Source: a virus. Taken from it: DNA of 24,864 nt. The notes beneath the pieces were generated by a model. The model searched no databases and was not told the origin of the DNA. It was given only the letters and a program-made list of their open reading frames with translations. A program made the translations under genes and the position numbers. The stretch lies in IMG/VR virus record IMGVR_UViG_3300027746_000567, positions 1 to 24,864 of that record; one strand, written 5' to 3'. Positions 1 through 8,323 of the stretch are shown in pieces (the stretch's first letter is position 1; each line of letters starts with the position of its first letter).

Positions 1-42
1 AACAGCCATCCAGCGTTTCCATTTACGAACGACGTTAGCCAT
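1..42 (-). CDS. Start of a further gene, cut by the window edge
   Basis: An ATG at base 42 opens a frame that stays open for all 14 codons to the window edge (MANVVRKWKRWMAV). The ATG overlaps the endolysin stop codon (ATGGCTAA), the same tight coupling seen through the rest of the operon, so this is probably the next gene after the endolysin. The basic and aromatic N-terminus would fit a cytoplasmic enzyme, and phages of similar layout often carry a metallophosphoesterase-like gene here, but 14 residues are too few to identify it. Confidence 0.5.
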   Translation of the reverse strand, partial: MANVVRKWKRWMAV

Positions 43-562
43 TTGTGGCGGCAAGTTGCAGAGCGTTGCAGCGGTTTAGCCAACCTTTTAAAAACACGCC
101 CTGAGTTGCGTTCCTGTCAACGATCCGGCGGTAATATTCGCGACGCAAATCGATAATGTTTAGAGCGATAGCGATTGAGTCATTGTTCTTAAGTGCGTGC
201 TCAACGTCCTTTAGTGTCTGCGGCCCAAAGCCCCCGTCGACTTTCGAGCCCACAGCTTTTTGCAACAGCCTGGTTGCCCCGCCCACGCCAATGTTTACGC
301 ACCCGTCAAAGTGGACTAAGTCGAGCGGTGCAGGCAGTTGCCCGCATTTTCCAGCCTGCCAATATTTGCGGTCGTAAATTGAACGCACCTCTTCGGCGGT
401 TATGAGTCGAATTGATTGAGTTGGCAACCCACGCTCTATGCGGTCTTTGTCGTACTCGGTGTGAGTAATGCCAAAATTAGTTGCGCCACCGCTGTCTGCG
501 GGGTCGTTGGAATAGCCGCCCTCTTGCGATAAAACAAATTTGAGAGCCGTGCTATTCATCAT
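35..562 (-). CDS. Endolysin, glycoside hydrolase family 108 with peptidoglycan-binding domain
   Basis: This 175-residue lysozyme-like enzyme should cut the glycan strands of peptidoglycan at the end of infection. The N-terminal block carries the GH108 signature: the presumed catalytic Glu in EGGYSNDPADSGGATNFGIT, about 12 residues after the start. A second part from about residue 75 (VHFDGCVNIGVGGATRLLQ, then VDGGFGPQTL) matches the PG_binding_3 module usually paired with GH108. There is no signal peptide or membrane segment, so release should depend on the holin. The start at 562 is chosen because GAGGAGG lies six bases upstream; the next codon is also ATG (559), and an in-frame upstream extension would lie entirely inside the preceding gene. 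It overlaps the acidic-protein gene by 11 bases and ends the visible lysis cassette. The family assignment is firm. Confidence 0.93.
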   Translation of the reverse strand: MMNSTALKFVLSQEGGYSNDPADSGGATNFGITHTEYDKDRIERGLPTQSIRLITAEEVRSIYDRKYWQAGKCGQLPAPLDLVHFDGCVNIGVGGATRLLQKAVGSKVDGGFGPQTLKDVEHALKNNDSIAIALNIIDLRREYYRRIVDRNATQGVFLKGWLNRCNALQLAATNG

Positions 563-782
563 CGGTTTCCTCCTCATCATCACTACCGTTCATCATCTCC
601 AGCCAGTTTTCCATTTGTTTCTGCCGAGCTAAAACGTTGCCATATCCAACGTTAAAAACGTCAGTGTGATCTGAGTTTTCTGTCTGCGCAAAAATTTGCA
701 CAACCTCAAAATGCTCACTGAGAGCCTGGGCAACTCGGCCAAGAAAATCCTCTTCAGTTTCGCCGGGTAGTGGAGCAATCAT
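552..782 (-). CDS. Small acidic protein of the lysis cassette, function unknown
   Basis: This 76-residue soluble protein has an acidic tail (SDDEEETDDE) and no membrane segment, Cys or known motif. Its start overlaps the stop of the 53-aa membrane protein (ATGA) and its end overlaps the endolysin start. The codons for its Glu run also provide the GAGGAGG ribosome-binding site of the endolysin. The position suggests a part in lysis or its timing, but nothing in the sequence shows it. It is kept as real because of the coupled overlaps on both sides. Confidence 0.72.
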   Translation of the reverse strand: MIAPLPGETEEDFLGRVAQALSEHFEVVQIFAQTENSDHTDVFNVGYGNVLARQKQMENWLEMMNGSDDEEETDDE

Positions 783-940
783 TTTGCCTGTAATGCTTTA
801 TAAAACTTGTAAGCCGTGTAGCTTATGGCCAAAAACAGCGACAAAATCCGCAGTCCCGTTTCAAACTCGCTTACGGAAATTGCCACCGCTACGGAGTTTA
901 CATAGCCAACGCTGAGGATGTCGTCAATGTGTCGGCTCAT
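779..940 (-). CDS. 53-aa single-pass membrane protein in lysis cassette
   Basis: A short gene from ATG at 940 encodes 53 residues. It has a charged N-terminus (MSRHIDDIL), a mildly hydrophobic stretch, and one clear C-terminal membrane helix around LRILSLFLAISYTAYKFYKA. It fills the gap between the lipoprotein gene and the acidic-protein gene exactly, overlapping both by ATGA. In a lysis cassette that already has a holin, a second small membrane protein is often an antiholin, second holin or release factor; that is inference from position and hydrophobicity only. Confidence 0.72.
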   Translation of the reverse strand: MSRHIDDILSVGYVNSVAVAISVSEFETGLRILSLFLAISYTAYKFYKALQAK

Positions 941-1185
941 CGGTTTTGTAAATGTTTCATGGCAGAGACTGCGTCAATTAGCTGCAACTCAAGCGACTGA
1001 TAACGCGCCGCCGAATGCCACGTCTCAGCGGCCTGCGCTTGATACGTCTGCCCCCGTTGTAGATGCAACACCCCCGACGGCGGGTAGAGCGATCCCTGCG
1101 GCGCGTGTGAAACGCTGACGCAACCTGTCAGCGAGAGCGTCGTTGCCAGCAGCCCGAGCGGTAAGAATAGCGTTTTCCGTTTCAT
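937..1185 (-). CDS. Small lipoprotein, candidate outer-membrane spanin (Rz1-like)
   Basis: This 82-residue protein has a type II signal peptide: basic start MKRK, hydrophobic core, and the lipobox LTGC with the lipidated Cys at residue 22. The mature part is about 60 residues, fairly polar, with a helical C-terminal half and no Pro-rich run. Its start lies inside the preceding gene in the +1 frame, the same arrangement as lambda Rz1 inside Rz. With a holin upstream and an endolysin downstream, an o-spanin that disrupts the outer membrane in the last step of lysis is the best reading. A Gram-negative host follows from this. The lipoprotein call is strong; the spanin role is inferred from context. 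Confidence 0.82.
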   Translation of the reverse strand: MKRKTLFLPLGLLATTLSLTGCVSVSHAPQGSLYPPSGVLHLQRGQTYQAQAAETWHSAARYQSLELQLIDAVSAMKHLQNR

Positions 1186-1285
1186 CGCAGTAGGTCTCTA
1201 TCTCGCGAGTCATCTCCCAATGTGCGGAAATCACGCGTAATTGTAGCCACGAACTAAGCGATTGGAGGAGCAGGAGGAACACTTG
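1025..1285 (-). CDS. Candidate inner-membrane spanin or holin-associated protein
   Basis: The gene encodes 86 residues from GTG at 1285, chosen because GGAG lies nine bases upstream; an in-frame TTG at 1297 has no such site. The N-terminus is hydrophobic (FLLLLQSLSSWLQL), followed by a charged helical segment rich in Glu, Arg and Ala (TREIETYCDETENAILTA, then DALADRLRQRF). This is the layout of an i-spanin (membrane anchor plus periplasmic helix), but the anchor is short and interrupted by Ser/Gln, so it may instead be a membrane-associated helper. It overlaps the holin end by 32 bases and contains the start of the lipoprotein gene in another frame. Confidence 0.68.
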   Translation of the reverse strand, partial: QVFLLLLQSLSSWLQLRVISAHWEMTREIETYCDETENAILTARAAGNDALADRLRQRFTRAAGIALPAVGGVASTTGADVSSAGR

Positions 1286-1448
1286 GTTTTTCTCCAATGA
1301 ACATTGCCAAAGTGCCTGCCACAGCGGATATGGCGTGTGCGATTTGCTGAAATTTAGCGTCCGGCATGTTGAGTCCAGCCAGCGCCAGAAGCGCCGATAG
1401 TCCTGCCCACGTCGATGGTTCTTGGAGTCGTGCTAGTAGTGTTTTCAT
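1254..1448 (-). CDS. Holin
   Basis: This 64-residue membrane protein has two hydrophobic segments, around STWAGLSALLALAGL (residues 12-26) and AHAISAVAGTLAMFIGEK (about 36-53), separated by a short polar loop (NMPDAKFQQI), and a Pro-rich tail. Size, two-helix pattern and place directly before spanin- and endolysin-like genes fit a small phage holin, which forms holes in the inner membrane at the time of lysis. The ATG at 1448 follows the stop of the last fibre gene by four bases; an earlier in-frame TTG would overlap that gene and is less likely. Confidence 0.85.
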   Translation of the reverse strand: MKTLLARLQEPSTWAGLSALLALAGLNMPDAKFQQIAHAISAVAGTLAMFIGEKPSVPPAPPIA

Positions 1449-1452
1449 AAAA

Positions 1453-3873
1453 TTAAACCGCAATCAGTGCCGTTTTTTTCCACGTGTTGTTGGCCGTGCA
1501 GATGTACAAAAAGCTCGCATCAAACGCCATTTGCCCTGGGCGTCCTACAGCCGTTGCCGTTGCGGGCACTGCGCCTGTGCCGCCAGCCGCGCCGTTGATA
1601 AACGTGGCTTTGATGCAGCGCATTGCAGCGGTAATGGTTGTCGCCGTAACGGTTTGAGACACAGAAACTGTGTAGTTTCCTGTGCCGCCTGTGCCTGTGC
1701 CTAGCGCGGTGATGGTCGTGCCTGCGGTTACGCCCGTGCCGCTAATGAGCATGCCAACTTGGATGACGCCCGTTGGCGTGCCCGTCACGGTTAAAACCGT
1801 TGTGGCAATCGAGCCTGCAAATATTGCGCCCGTTGTGACGTACTCGTTGGTCCCATCCCATTCTACGCTATGTGCCTGCGGTATCGTCATTAACGCGCCA
1901 GCTTGAAAAGCAAAAGGCACGGCACCCGAGCCTAAGCTGCCTGCTTGAAATGTGTTTTTGCCGGTGAAAGTGTTGCCACCCAACACTGCAACTACCCCGC
2001 GTCCAGCAATTAAGACCGTGCTAAGCTGCGTTACGCCAACCGTAATTTCAGCCTCGATTGCAATTGACGGCCACAGGCTGTAAATAACGCCTTGAGACGA
2101 CGCTCCCCGTAACATCATGCACGTCAATAAATAAGCAGTGCCCGTGAACCAGCTAGGTCGAGTAAAAATTTGAGAAACTCCAATTGCACCTTTAGTTGTG
2201 CATAGCCACGGGCCTTGCTGCGCCGTTGCAAGCTGTGCCGTAAAAAACACAACGTCACCAACCTCAACAGTATGGCCCTCAATAGCAGCCTGTGCTCCTG
2301 CCGGAAAAGTGAACGTCGTATTTGTCCCACGATAAGCCGAGTTGCTCTGAGCGGTTGCGCCTACGGATGGTGACCCCGACATCGTAACGTCGGTGCCGTT
2401 GCCGCTGATGGAAATTATGGTAAACGCCCGCAACGCCGATGGTGAAAAAGTCGATCCGATTGTTAGTCCTGCGCTGCCTCCTGCATTGGTGCAGGTAACA
2501 ACTGGATTACCGATGGAGTAGGTTAACAAATACGTCCCAATTGTGTCGGGCGTCTGAGTAGCAGTCTGCCTTACGGTTGCGTAGTGCATTGGGCTCCCAA
2601 GATTATAGAGCGCGTCCCCTGCGTCAATTGCGCCAGTGCCGCCGAGCGTCAGCGCCAGAGGGGCCGCAGTCGTCAACGCTGGCTGTGCGCCTAACGCCGT
2701 GAGAGCGCCCAGCTGACTGGTTGAGCCAGTCCCGCCAGCGATAAGCGCCAAAGGTGCCGCACTGCTCAACGCCGATTGCACGCCAGAGAGTTTGCTGTAG
2801 GCAATGTTTGCCGCTGCGTCAACGTCAGCGTCAACTAGCAGACTTGCAGGCGATTGCAACACACCGCTGGAGCTCTTCCACAGCCCCGTGCCACCAACTA
2901 ACGGAAGCGAAGTATGAACGTGCGAGGGTGTTCCGTCGCCAAACTGCGCGGTCACAGTGTGATTGTTGCCAGTGGCATACGCTTCAATCGCAATGTAGAT
3001 CCGATCCGTAAGCGCAACGGTTGTCTGCTGCACCAGCACTGAAAGCGAATACTGCGCAGAGCTGCCGTTAATTACCTGCCCGCCAGACGTTCCCAAAAGC
3101 GTTAGCGTGGTGCCGTTGTAGATGTAAGCCCGAGCACGTATTGACGTGCCTGCTTGGACATTAGCGTCGCCATATGCCCAGACGTTAAAATCCCACAGTC
3201 CGGCGGGAATGGTCGTAGTTGCTGGATCAACCGGAGTGGATTCCGAGACAAACCCAGCCACCAGCACCCATGTATTTTGCGTCAGCGTGCCCGTTGTAAT
3301 GGTCGTCTGCCCAGTCTCGCCCGTGCGGCCTAGCTGATGTGGCGTCGCCGGGATGTTGGTTGTCGGCGCATCAGCCGCCGTGCCCTGGTTGAGATAATAC
3401 GTCAGCCCATTTGCCCCACCGCCCCCGCCCGTGGACGCCGTTGCCGGTGCCCATTGCGTACCATTCCATGCGAGTACCTGCCCGCTGGTTGGTGTTGTAG
3501 CCGCGATTGCCGAGCCTTGAAGTGCCACAACCTGCGCTGACACTGCGCCAGCCGCGAGCGTTATGTCGCCGCCGAGTGCTGGGATCTGCGAGGTCGTAAG
3601 GTGCTCGCCTGTGAGTGTTGCAAACCCGGATTGTGCGCTAGTCGGAATTGCGCCAATGCTGGCCGGAGTAATCGCCGCCACCTGCGCAGTTGTCGCCAGT
3701 GACGCTAGCTGACTCGTGGGAATTGCGCCAACATCGCCAGCCGATGGCATGGCATGAACGTGGTCAGCGCAAGAGTAGCTCTGCGACGTGCCAGCCGCTG
3801 CGGTGCCGAGTGCTTGCGGTGCGCTGGTTGCGCCAGCGTTGAGCATTGCGCCTGTTGGTTTTGTAAGGGCCAT
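1453..3873 (-). CDS. Large tail fibre protein (806 aa)
   Basis: This Ala/Gly/Thr/Val-rich structural protein is low in charge and Cys and has the repetitive beta-structured look of phage fibres. The N-terminal ~140 residues carry repeating [19 protein letters not shown]-type units also found in the 318-aa fibre upstream. A junction module ([20 protein letters not shown], then GTQW) is shared with two neighbouring tail proteins. A glycine linker (TGGGGG) follows, then a long distal part. Near the C-terminus is the widespread fibre unit [20 protein letters not shown] with [12 protein letters not shown] and [10 protein letters not shown]. It probably carries receptor-contacting domains at the end of the tail. 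It starts one base after the stop of the Gly-rich fibre and runs into the lysis cassette. The fibre role is well supported; the receptor is unknown. Confidence 0.85.
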   Translation of the reverse strand: MALTKPTGAMLNAGATSAPQALGTAAAGTSQSYSCADHVHAMPSAGDVGAIPTSQLASLATTAQVAAITPASIGAIPTSAQSGFATLTGEHLTTSQIPALGGDITLAAGAVSAQVVALQGSAIAATTPTSGQVLAWNGTQWAPATASTGGGGGANGLTYYLNQGTAADAPTTNIPATPHQLGRTGETGQTTITTGTLTQNTWVLVAGFVSESTPVDPATTTIPAGLWDFNVWAYGDANVQAGTSIRARAYIYNGTTLTLLGTSGGQVINGSSAQYSLSVLVQQTTVALTDRIYIAIEAYATGNNHTVTAQFGDGTPSHVHTSLPLVGGTGLWKSSSGVLQSPASLLVDADVDAAANIAYSKLSGVQSALSSAAPLALIAGGTGSTSQLGALTALGAQPALTTAAPLALTLGGTGAIDAGDALYNLGSPMHYATVRQTATQTPDTIGTYLLTYSIGNPVVTCTNAGGSAGLTIGSTFSPSALRAFTIISISGNGTDVTMSGSPSVGATAQSNSAYRGTNTTFTFPAGAQAAIEGHTVEVGDVVFFTAQLATAQQGPWLCTTKGAIGVSQIFTRPSWFTGTAYLLTCMMLRGASSQGVIYSLWPSIAIEAEITVGVTQLSTVLIAGRGVVAVLGGNTFTGKNTFQAGSLGSGAVPFAFQAGALMTIPQAHSVEWDGTNEYVTTGAIFAGSIATTVLTVTGTPTGVIQVGMLISGTGVTAGTTITALGTGTGGTGNYTVSVSQTVTATTITAAMRCIKATFINGAAGGTGAVPATATAVGRPGQMAFDASFLYICTANNTWKKTALIAV

Positions 3874-3874
3874 T

Positions 3875-5236
3875 TTAGTAAGTAATTGTGATTGAGGCCG
3901 TACCTGCGCCCGCTGAAATTGTTATGGGCACGAGTGCGCCTGCGGTAAATAAGTGTGCCGCGTCGAGCGTTTCGCCCGTGCCACCTGCTGTTGCACCGCT
4001 GCCTGTGCCGCCGCCTCCGCCATAGCCGGGACTTTGTGCATAACCGCCCCCCCCTCCACCCCCGCCGCTGCCGTTTCCGCCGCCGCCGCCTGACCCACCT
4101 GCCCCAAAACCTTGGCCGCCGTTACCTCCACCGTTAGCGCCAGAACCGGGAGTCCCTTGAGTTGCCGCGCCATCAGTTCCCCCGCCGTGACCTAATCCGC
4201 CTGCGCCACCACTTGAATAGCTCTGTCCACCTTCTCCGGCGTCTGGCCCATTGCCAGTGTTTCCGTTGCCTCCACCACCTTCATCGGAACCTGCTGCCCC
4301 ACCGCCGCCGCCGCCATATCCAACGCTTCCCGCTTGGCCAGAAGTTCCTCCTTGAATTGTAACTCCGTCAAAAACAATTGTGCGTCCCGTTATTCCAATA
4401 GATCCATAACCGTTTGTTCCATTTGAGCCATTACTGTCGCTGGTGCCATTTTGTCCATTAGCCCCCTGCCCATTAGTGCCCGCCGTGCCGTTGCCCGCCG
4501 TTGCCTGCACCCGCGCATATCGTGTGTATGCTGGCACTCTCCAGTAATGTGTTCCTTGAGTATTAAAAGTCACACTGCCGCCAGCCAGCGTTGTAGGCTC
4601 CCATTGGTTATTAGCCGCTGACCACATCAAAAATTGACCATCCGTTGGGGCCGTTGTCGATACCGCTCGCAACTGCAAACTCACTGCGTCCGCTGGCTGA
4701 GGTGCCCACCACGTTGGCGAGGTTGCTGGATCGTTGCCCGTGTTTGCGTTTTGGATGCAAATCCAAGTCTCGCGCTGAGATGTGGCTACCAAATCTCCCT
4801 CGGTGTATGTCGCGCCAGCCGCCCACGCACGCCCGCCGATGTCAGTGCCGCCGCCGCCGCCGAGCCCCTTAAGTATCGCACGAACGCTAACAGCCGCGCC
4901 CGCAGGCGGGGCCTCGCTAAACGTCAGCGTGGTGCCTGCAATCGTCCACCCGCTAGGCTGATCGATGCCACCAACGCTGACGAGATACCCGCCTGCATCA
5001 GTTCCTGTGCCGCCCGTGATCGTGAACGCAACCGTCGAGCCGTCTCCAGTGCCGAGGTTAAGCGTCGTGCCGGCCGCCAGTGCAACGCCGATCTGCACAA
5101 CGCCGGGATCCGCGCCTAAATAGACGTCGCCCGTGGTGGTGTTTACGGCGATTTCACCGAGCGTCAGAGACGTGGGATAACCCGCGCCCGTTACGGCGTT
5201 GCGCTTGGGAACGACTGGAACGATTGCGTTGGACAT
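3875..5236 (-). CDS. Tail fibre/adhesin with glycine-rich receptor-binding region
   Basis: Residues 1-50 ([34 protein letters not shown]) are an attachment domain paralogous to the start of the next fibre upstream. Residues ~185-217 hold the shared module ([20 protein letters not shown]). Residues ~225-247 ([20 protein letters not shown]) match the strand that precedes glycine-rich regions in many phage tail proteins. Residues ~248-420 are extremely Gly-rich with Asn/Ser/Ala/Tyr spacers, and the protein ends in a short beta strand ([13 protein letters not shown]). Such regions can fold as polyglycine-II bundles, as in the T4-like S16 gp38 adhesin, with loops binding the host receptor. Here that is inferred from composition only. 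It starts three bases after the stop of the 318-aa fibre. Confidence 0.85.
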   Translation of the reverse strand: MSNAIVPVVPKRNAVTGAGYPTSLTLGEIAVNTTTGDVYLGADPGVVQIGVALAAGTTLNLGTGDGSTVAFTITGGTGTDAGGYLVSVGGIDQPSGWTIAGTTLTFSEAPPAGAAVSVRAILKGLGGGGGTDIGGRAWAAGATYTEGDLVATSQRETWICIQNANTGNDPATSPTWWAPQPADAVSLQLRAVSTTAPTDGQFLMWSAANNQWEPTTLAGGSVTFNTQGTHYWRVPAYTRYARVQATAGNGTAGTNGQGANGQNGTSDSNGSNGTNGYGSIGITGRTIVFDGVTIQGGTSGQAGSVGYGGGGGGAAGSDEGGGGNGNTGNGPDAGEGGQSYSSGGAGGLGHGGGTDGAATQGTPGSGANGGGNGGQGFGAGGSGGGGGNGSGGGGGGGGYAQSPGYGGGGGTGSGATAGGTGETLDAAHLFTAGALVPITISAGAGTASITITY

Positions 5237-5239
5237 GGT

Positions 5240-6196
5240 TTAGTAAGTGCCGCCTGTGATTGTGCCGATTTCCAACAAGCCCGCGCCGTCAATTATAAGT
5301 CCCGCGCCGACCTTGATGCCACCAAGTTGCGAGGTCGTAGCCGCTGGAAGCGTGTAGGTGCCTTGGATAGCTGACAGCACGCCTGCGCCGTCAATTGCAA
5401 GATTAGCGCCAACGCTAATTGCGCCCAACTGCGCAGTCGTTGCAACTGGCAACTGCGAACTCGTAAGTGCGCCTGCACCATTGAGGGTCGCAACGCCGTT
5501 GAGGGCGCCGAGTTGCGTTGTTGGGATTGCGCCCACATTGGCGGGCGTCAGCGTGATGTTGCCGTTTACTGGCCCCACGCTGTTGACGCTGATGACCTCG
5601 GACGTAGCGCCGTTGATCTTGTCCCAAGTCGTTCCGTTGAACGCAAGGATATCGCCAGCTAGAAACGAAGTCTTGCCGTCGATAGCGGGCGAGACAGTTG
5701 CTGTGTTTGCGCAAACGTAGTAATCCCCAAGTCCTGCCGTGCCTGCGCCAACAACGCCGCCGGAAGCGATTACAGGCGATGTATTGACCGTCCACGCGCC
5801 CTTATAGTGCAGCTGCCCAACAACGCTTGGAGGCAACTGCGCGAGAGCAATGTAGCCCGAGCCGTCAAGCTGCGGGATCCCGCCGGCAACAGCGGACTGC
5901 GTTAGCCCGGGAATTTGCGACGTTGCCAACACGCCAATCTGAGCCGAGCTAATTAACCCCGCGCCAGTAAGCTGAGGAACGCCATTAGCCACTGCCGATG
6001 TCGTTAGTTGCGACGTCTGCACGCTGCCAGCGGTTACGTCTACCGGAGTCGCTCCGTTGCCTTGCACGAATAGCCGCCCCGTAGCGGTATTGATGGCAAT
6101 TTCGCCCAACGTCATGCCCGTAAGAGCCGTTGGTGCTGCGGTGGACAAAGGAGCCGCGTTGATGCGCGGGACTATTGGGACGATTTGGTTACTCAT
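5240..6196 (-). CDS. Tail fibre protein (318 aa)
   Basis: The start (MSNQIVPIVPRINAAPLSTA, then GMTLGEIAINTATGRLFVQG) is paralogous to that of the Gly-rich fibre and probably attaches to the tail tip. The middle repeats SAVANGVPQLTGAGLISSAQ-like units. The segment GDYYVCANTATVSPAIDGKT with GDILAFNGTTWDKING is typical of phage fibres that use intron-like beta modules. The C-terminus has a tandem pair: TTAQLGAISVGANLAIDGAG, then TTSQLGGIKVGAGLIIDGAG. Nothing enzymatic is visible. It ends in GTY like the 67-aa protein upstream. The fibre assignment is good; whether it is side or central fibre cannot be told. Confidence 0.84.
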   Translation of the reverse strand: MSNQIVPIVPRINAAPLSTAAPTALTGMTLGEIAINTATGRLFVQGNGATPVDVTAGSVQTSQLTTSAVANGVPQLTGAGLISSAQIGVLATSQIPGLTQSAVAGGIPQLDGSGYIALAQLPPSVVGQLHYKGAWTVNTSPVIASGGVVGAGTAGLGDYYVCANTATVSPAIDGKTSFLAGDILAFNGTTWDKINGATSEVISVNSVGPVNGNITLTPANVGAIPTTQLGALNGVATLNGAGALTSSQLPVATTAQLGAISVGANLAIDGAGVLSAIQGTYTLPAATTSQLGGIKVGAGLIIDGAGLLEIGTITGGTY

Positions 6197-6203
6197 GGGT
6201 AAA

Positions 6204-6407
6204 TTAGTAGGTGCCTGCGGTTGTGGTCATTGGCACCCATTGGGTGCCGTTATAAGTGAGAGTCTGGTGATTTGTCGGCGCAACGTCCGCAATTGGAACG
6301 CCCTGCAATGAGGTTGCGTCGGTGCCTGTGCCGCCAGAGCCGGGAAGTCCTGGGATGCCAGTCAGTATTTCAATGGCGACAATGCCACATTCGGTGTTGC
6401 AGCTCAT
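6204..6407 (-). CDS. Short tail protein with fibre junction module (67 aa)
   Basis: The short N-terminal part has two Cys (MSCNTECGIVAIEIL). Next comes a small Gly/Pro segment that looks collagen-like (GIPGLPGSGGTGTD), then the module SLQGVPIADVAPTNHQTLTY with NGTQWVP, which recurs in the 806-aa and 453-aa fibres. Its start overlaps the upstream gene by ATGA. It could be a small tip protein or a fibre gene reduced to its junction module; the sequence does not decide between these. Confidence 0.75.
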   Translation of the reverse strand: MSCNTECGIVAIEILTGIPGLPGSGGTGTDATSLQGVPIADVAPTNHQTLTYNGTQWVPMTTTAGTY

Positions 6408-6721
6408 ATAGTTATGGTAATCCGCCCAACAAGAAGCGCAAGTCTAAGGCCGTCTTCAATCCGCGTAGCCCACAGCCTTAGCGTTGCGGTCTGCGCGGTT
6501 AGCGTGCCGGTGATCGTGTGTGAGATAAATATCCGAGCCGTCACGTCATCGCAGATTTGAATCTGCGGAGTCGCCAGCGCCGCGCCAGAAGCCGAGGTCA
6601 GCGTCGCGTCAAAAGTGTATGGAGCCAGCGGGAGATGTGCGCCGGCGACGTCCTGCAAGCGGACCCCCACGAACCAGTCAGCTCCGATGGTCATGCTTTG
6701 GGCTGTTCGTGCGGGGCTCAT
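6404..6721 (-). CDS. Small tail-tip protein, function unknown (105 aa)
   Basis: The start is set at ATG 6721 (MSPARTAQSMTIGADWFVGV), two bases before the end of the preceding stop. A longer in-frame version exists but would overlap almost all of the Cys-rich gene. The protein is beta-strand-like, with alternating hydrophobic residues (DVTARIFISHTITGTLTAQT) and no charged helices, as expected for a baseplate or tail-tip beta-sandwich domain. It lies between baseplate-like genes and fibre genes. No family is recognised. Confidence 0.72.
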   Translation of the reverse strand: MSPARTAQSMTIGADWFVGVRLQDVAGAHLPLAPYTFDATLTSASGAALATPQIQICDDVTARIFISHTITGTLTAQTATLRLWATRIEDGLRLALLVGRITITI

Positions 6722-6722
6722 A

Positions 6723-6947
6723 CTATAGGGGCGCGTGTAAAGCGGAATCACAGCAACCGCTAACAGCCTGCGCGTGTTGCGGCCAAGCCCGTTCCCAGCG
6801 GATTTCATCGCTCGCGGACGGGTGAGCGTTGATAGGACACAGCGGAAGCTCGTCAAAAAGGCTACCAGTGGCCTTGCAGCCCTCGCGTTGAGCGCAAGAC
6901 TGGCAGACTCGGAAACGCTTGTCAATAAGCCAGCGTGGGAGGGTCAT
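6723..6947 (-). CDS. Cys-rich small protein, probable zinc-binding fold (74 aa)
   Basis: Seventy-four residues include CQSCAQREGC, a later Cys in LPLCPIN and a CC pair near the end (SGCCDSA), with His nearby (HPS, WPQHAQ). The CxxC-x5-C spacing followed by another Cys suggests a small zinc ribbon or an iron-sulfur-like site. The start overlaps the upstream gene by ATGA and the stop is directly followed by the next ATG, so translation is coupled. A metal-binding knob among tail-tip genes may stabilise the tip or aid assembly; this is inference. Confidence 0.75.
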   Translation of the reverse strand: MTLPRWLIDKRFRVCQSCAQREGCKATGSLFDELPLCPINAHPSASDEIRWERAWPQHAQAVSGCCDSALHAPL

Positions 6948-8323
6948 AGGTCGGTCCAGGTTATTGTGAGTTTGCAGGACATCGAGAATTTTGCGCCATT
7001 TGTTGAATCTCCCGTTTCTGACGATGCCGATGTCGTCCAGCTCAACTCGCCTGGCGCTTGAGCAAAAAAAACATCATGGGTTCCGTCCCAGTCCGCAGTG
7101 CCAATATTCCACGGGAAAAAGTCGGGAGTTGCTTCTTCCCACGGTAGCTCTATTGCCCGCTTGGGTTCAAGAGTCCATGTCTTTGCAATATCAATCCCGC
7201 TAATTGCCTCTGCAAATTGTGCGCACCCTTTTTGCTTTTTGTTAAAAAATGGAAAGCCACTGCCTGAAATAGCATCGAGTTCAGAACTTGAAATTGACCC
7301 CATGTATCCTAAAAGATATTGCGCAAGACCAACTGGCAGGTCCGGCGCGTCTTTCCACGGCCCAAATTGAGGCAGTCCATTTGCGCTGACTTTTATTTTG
7401 TCGTCGTCGTCCGTTGCAATCTCGCGGAACGCCCCACTAGTATTTTTTGCTCCAAATTGAAAAAGACTGACCGGCCATTCTTTGGAGATAGCAGTGCCTG
7501 TGCTGGGAGGGAAACCGGAAGACTCAGCTAACGACGTCAGCGTAATAACTGCTATTTCGTCGCGAACAAGTTTGAAATCGACACCACATTGCGCATTGCC
7601 TCCGCAAAGGCCATTACCGCGTCCACCTGCGCCATCTCGGAAGGCTAGCCAATCTGTTTTGTTGGGAAAAAGCGTCGGACTTGCAGTAGAATTTGGATCG
7701 TTTGGCGCACCGGGAAAATAGACAGGTGAACGCGTCCCAGCCAGCCATGTTTGCAGCCATGCCTTGTAAGCCTCTTTTGAGTCAAATACGGCAGTGTCAG
7801 GTGTTAATGCGTAATGCTCTTGATCCAAATTTGGAGGAAATCCACTTTCTTCCAAAAAATAATACGGCCCAGTAAGCCATGCTTGCGTTAAAATTGGAGC
7901 AAGGGGTTGCCTTTCCCGAATCTTATCCATTAGTGGAACTGCCTCTGGTGTGTAACCAGTTTCGTTGGGATAGCGTTGGCCGACATAGTACTCAGCGGAA
8001 TACTCTTGGCCTTCTCCTTGGCCAAACGCTGGATATGGGTAGCCCATTGAAAAATCGCGCACGATTGGAACGTCAATTTGTTTGTGTGCCCAGCCATCAG
8101 TTGCTTTTACACGCGCCGGAATAAGAAATTTCTGACAGCTTAATTCCCGTTTTGTAAAATCTAATTTTGGCGGTTTGCTAGTCCAAGTTCCTTCGCCTGT
8201 AAGTTCAAAATGTAATGACTGACCACCTTCAAAAGTCTGTGTGGATTCTTCGTGCCAGTAGTAGTCCAGCGTCAGCGTAAAGTTGGAAAACAACAATCGC
8301 GCCTGACAATTTTGCGCACTCAT
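6944..8323 (-). CDS. Tail-tip/baseplate protein, unrecognised (459 aa)
   Basis: The start is set at ATG 8323 (MSAQNCQARLLFSNFTLTLD), which overlaps the upstream stop as TAATG. The protein is rich in aromatic residues, Pro and Gly, with beta-strand patterns (FTLTLDYYWHE at the start, SMSCKLTITWTDL at the end). There are several Cys, including GLCGGNAQCGVDF in the middle. No enzyme motif is seen. Position after the tape measure and two smaller proteins, and before the fibres, suggests a tail-tip or baseplate hub component. Base composition is more AT-rich than in the head genes. No family is recognised. Confidence 0.8.
   Translation of the reverse strand: MSAQNCQARLLFSNFTLTLDYYWHEESTQTFEGGQSLHFELTGEGTWTSKPPKLDFTKRELSCQKFLIPARVKATDGWAHKQIDVPIVRDFSMGYPYPAFGQGEGQEYSAEYYVGQRYPNETGYTPEAVPLMDKIRERQPLAPILTQAWLTGPYYFLEESGFPPNLDQEHYALTPDTAVFDSKEAYKAWLQTWLAGTRSPVYFPGAPNDPNSTASPTLFPNKTDWLAFRDGAGGRGNGLCGGNAQCGVDFKLVRDEIAVITLTSLAESSGFPPSTGTAISKEWPVSLFQFGAKNTSGAFREIATDDDDKIKVSANGLPQFGPWKDAPDLPVGLAQYLLGYMGSISSSELDAISGSGFPFFNKKQKGCAQFAEAISGIDIAKTWTLEPKRAIELPWEEATPDFFPWNIGTADWDGTHDVFFAQAPGELSWTTSASSETGDSTNGAKFSMSCKLTITWTDL

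Noticed and set aside
3960-4360. Repetitive GCC/CCG tracts that look like a repeat array
   Set aside because: They are the codons of the glycine-rich region; spacing is irregular and there are no spacers, so not a CRISPR array.
4634-5119. A 161-codon plus-strand frame inside the Gly-rich fibre
   Set aside because: Arg/Ala/Cys-rich translation caused by the antisense of GC-rich codons.
1453-6196. Diversity-generating retroelement acting on the fibre genes
   Set aside because: No reverse transcriptase, no template/variable repeat pair with adenine-specific changes, seen in the window.
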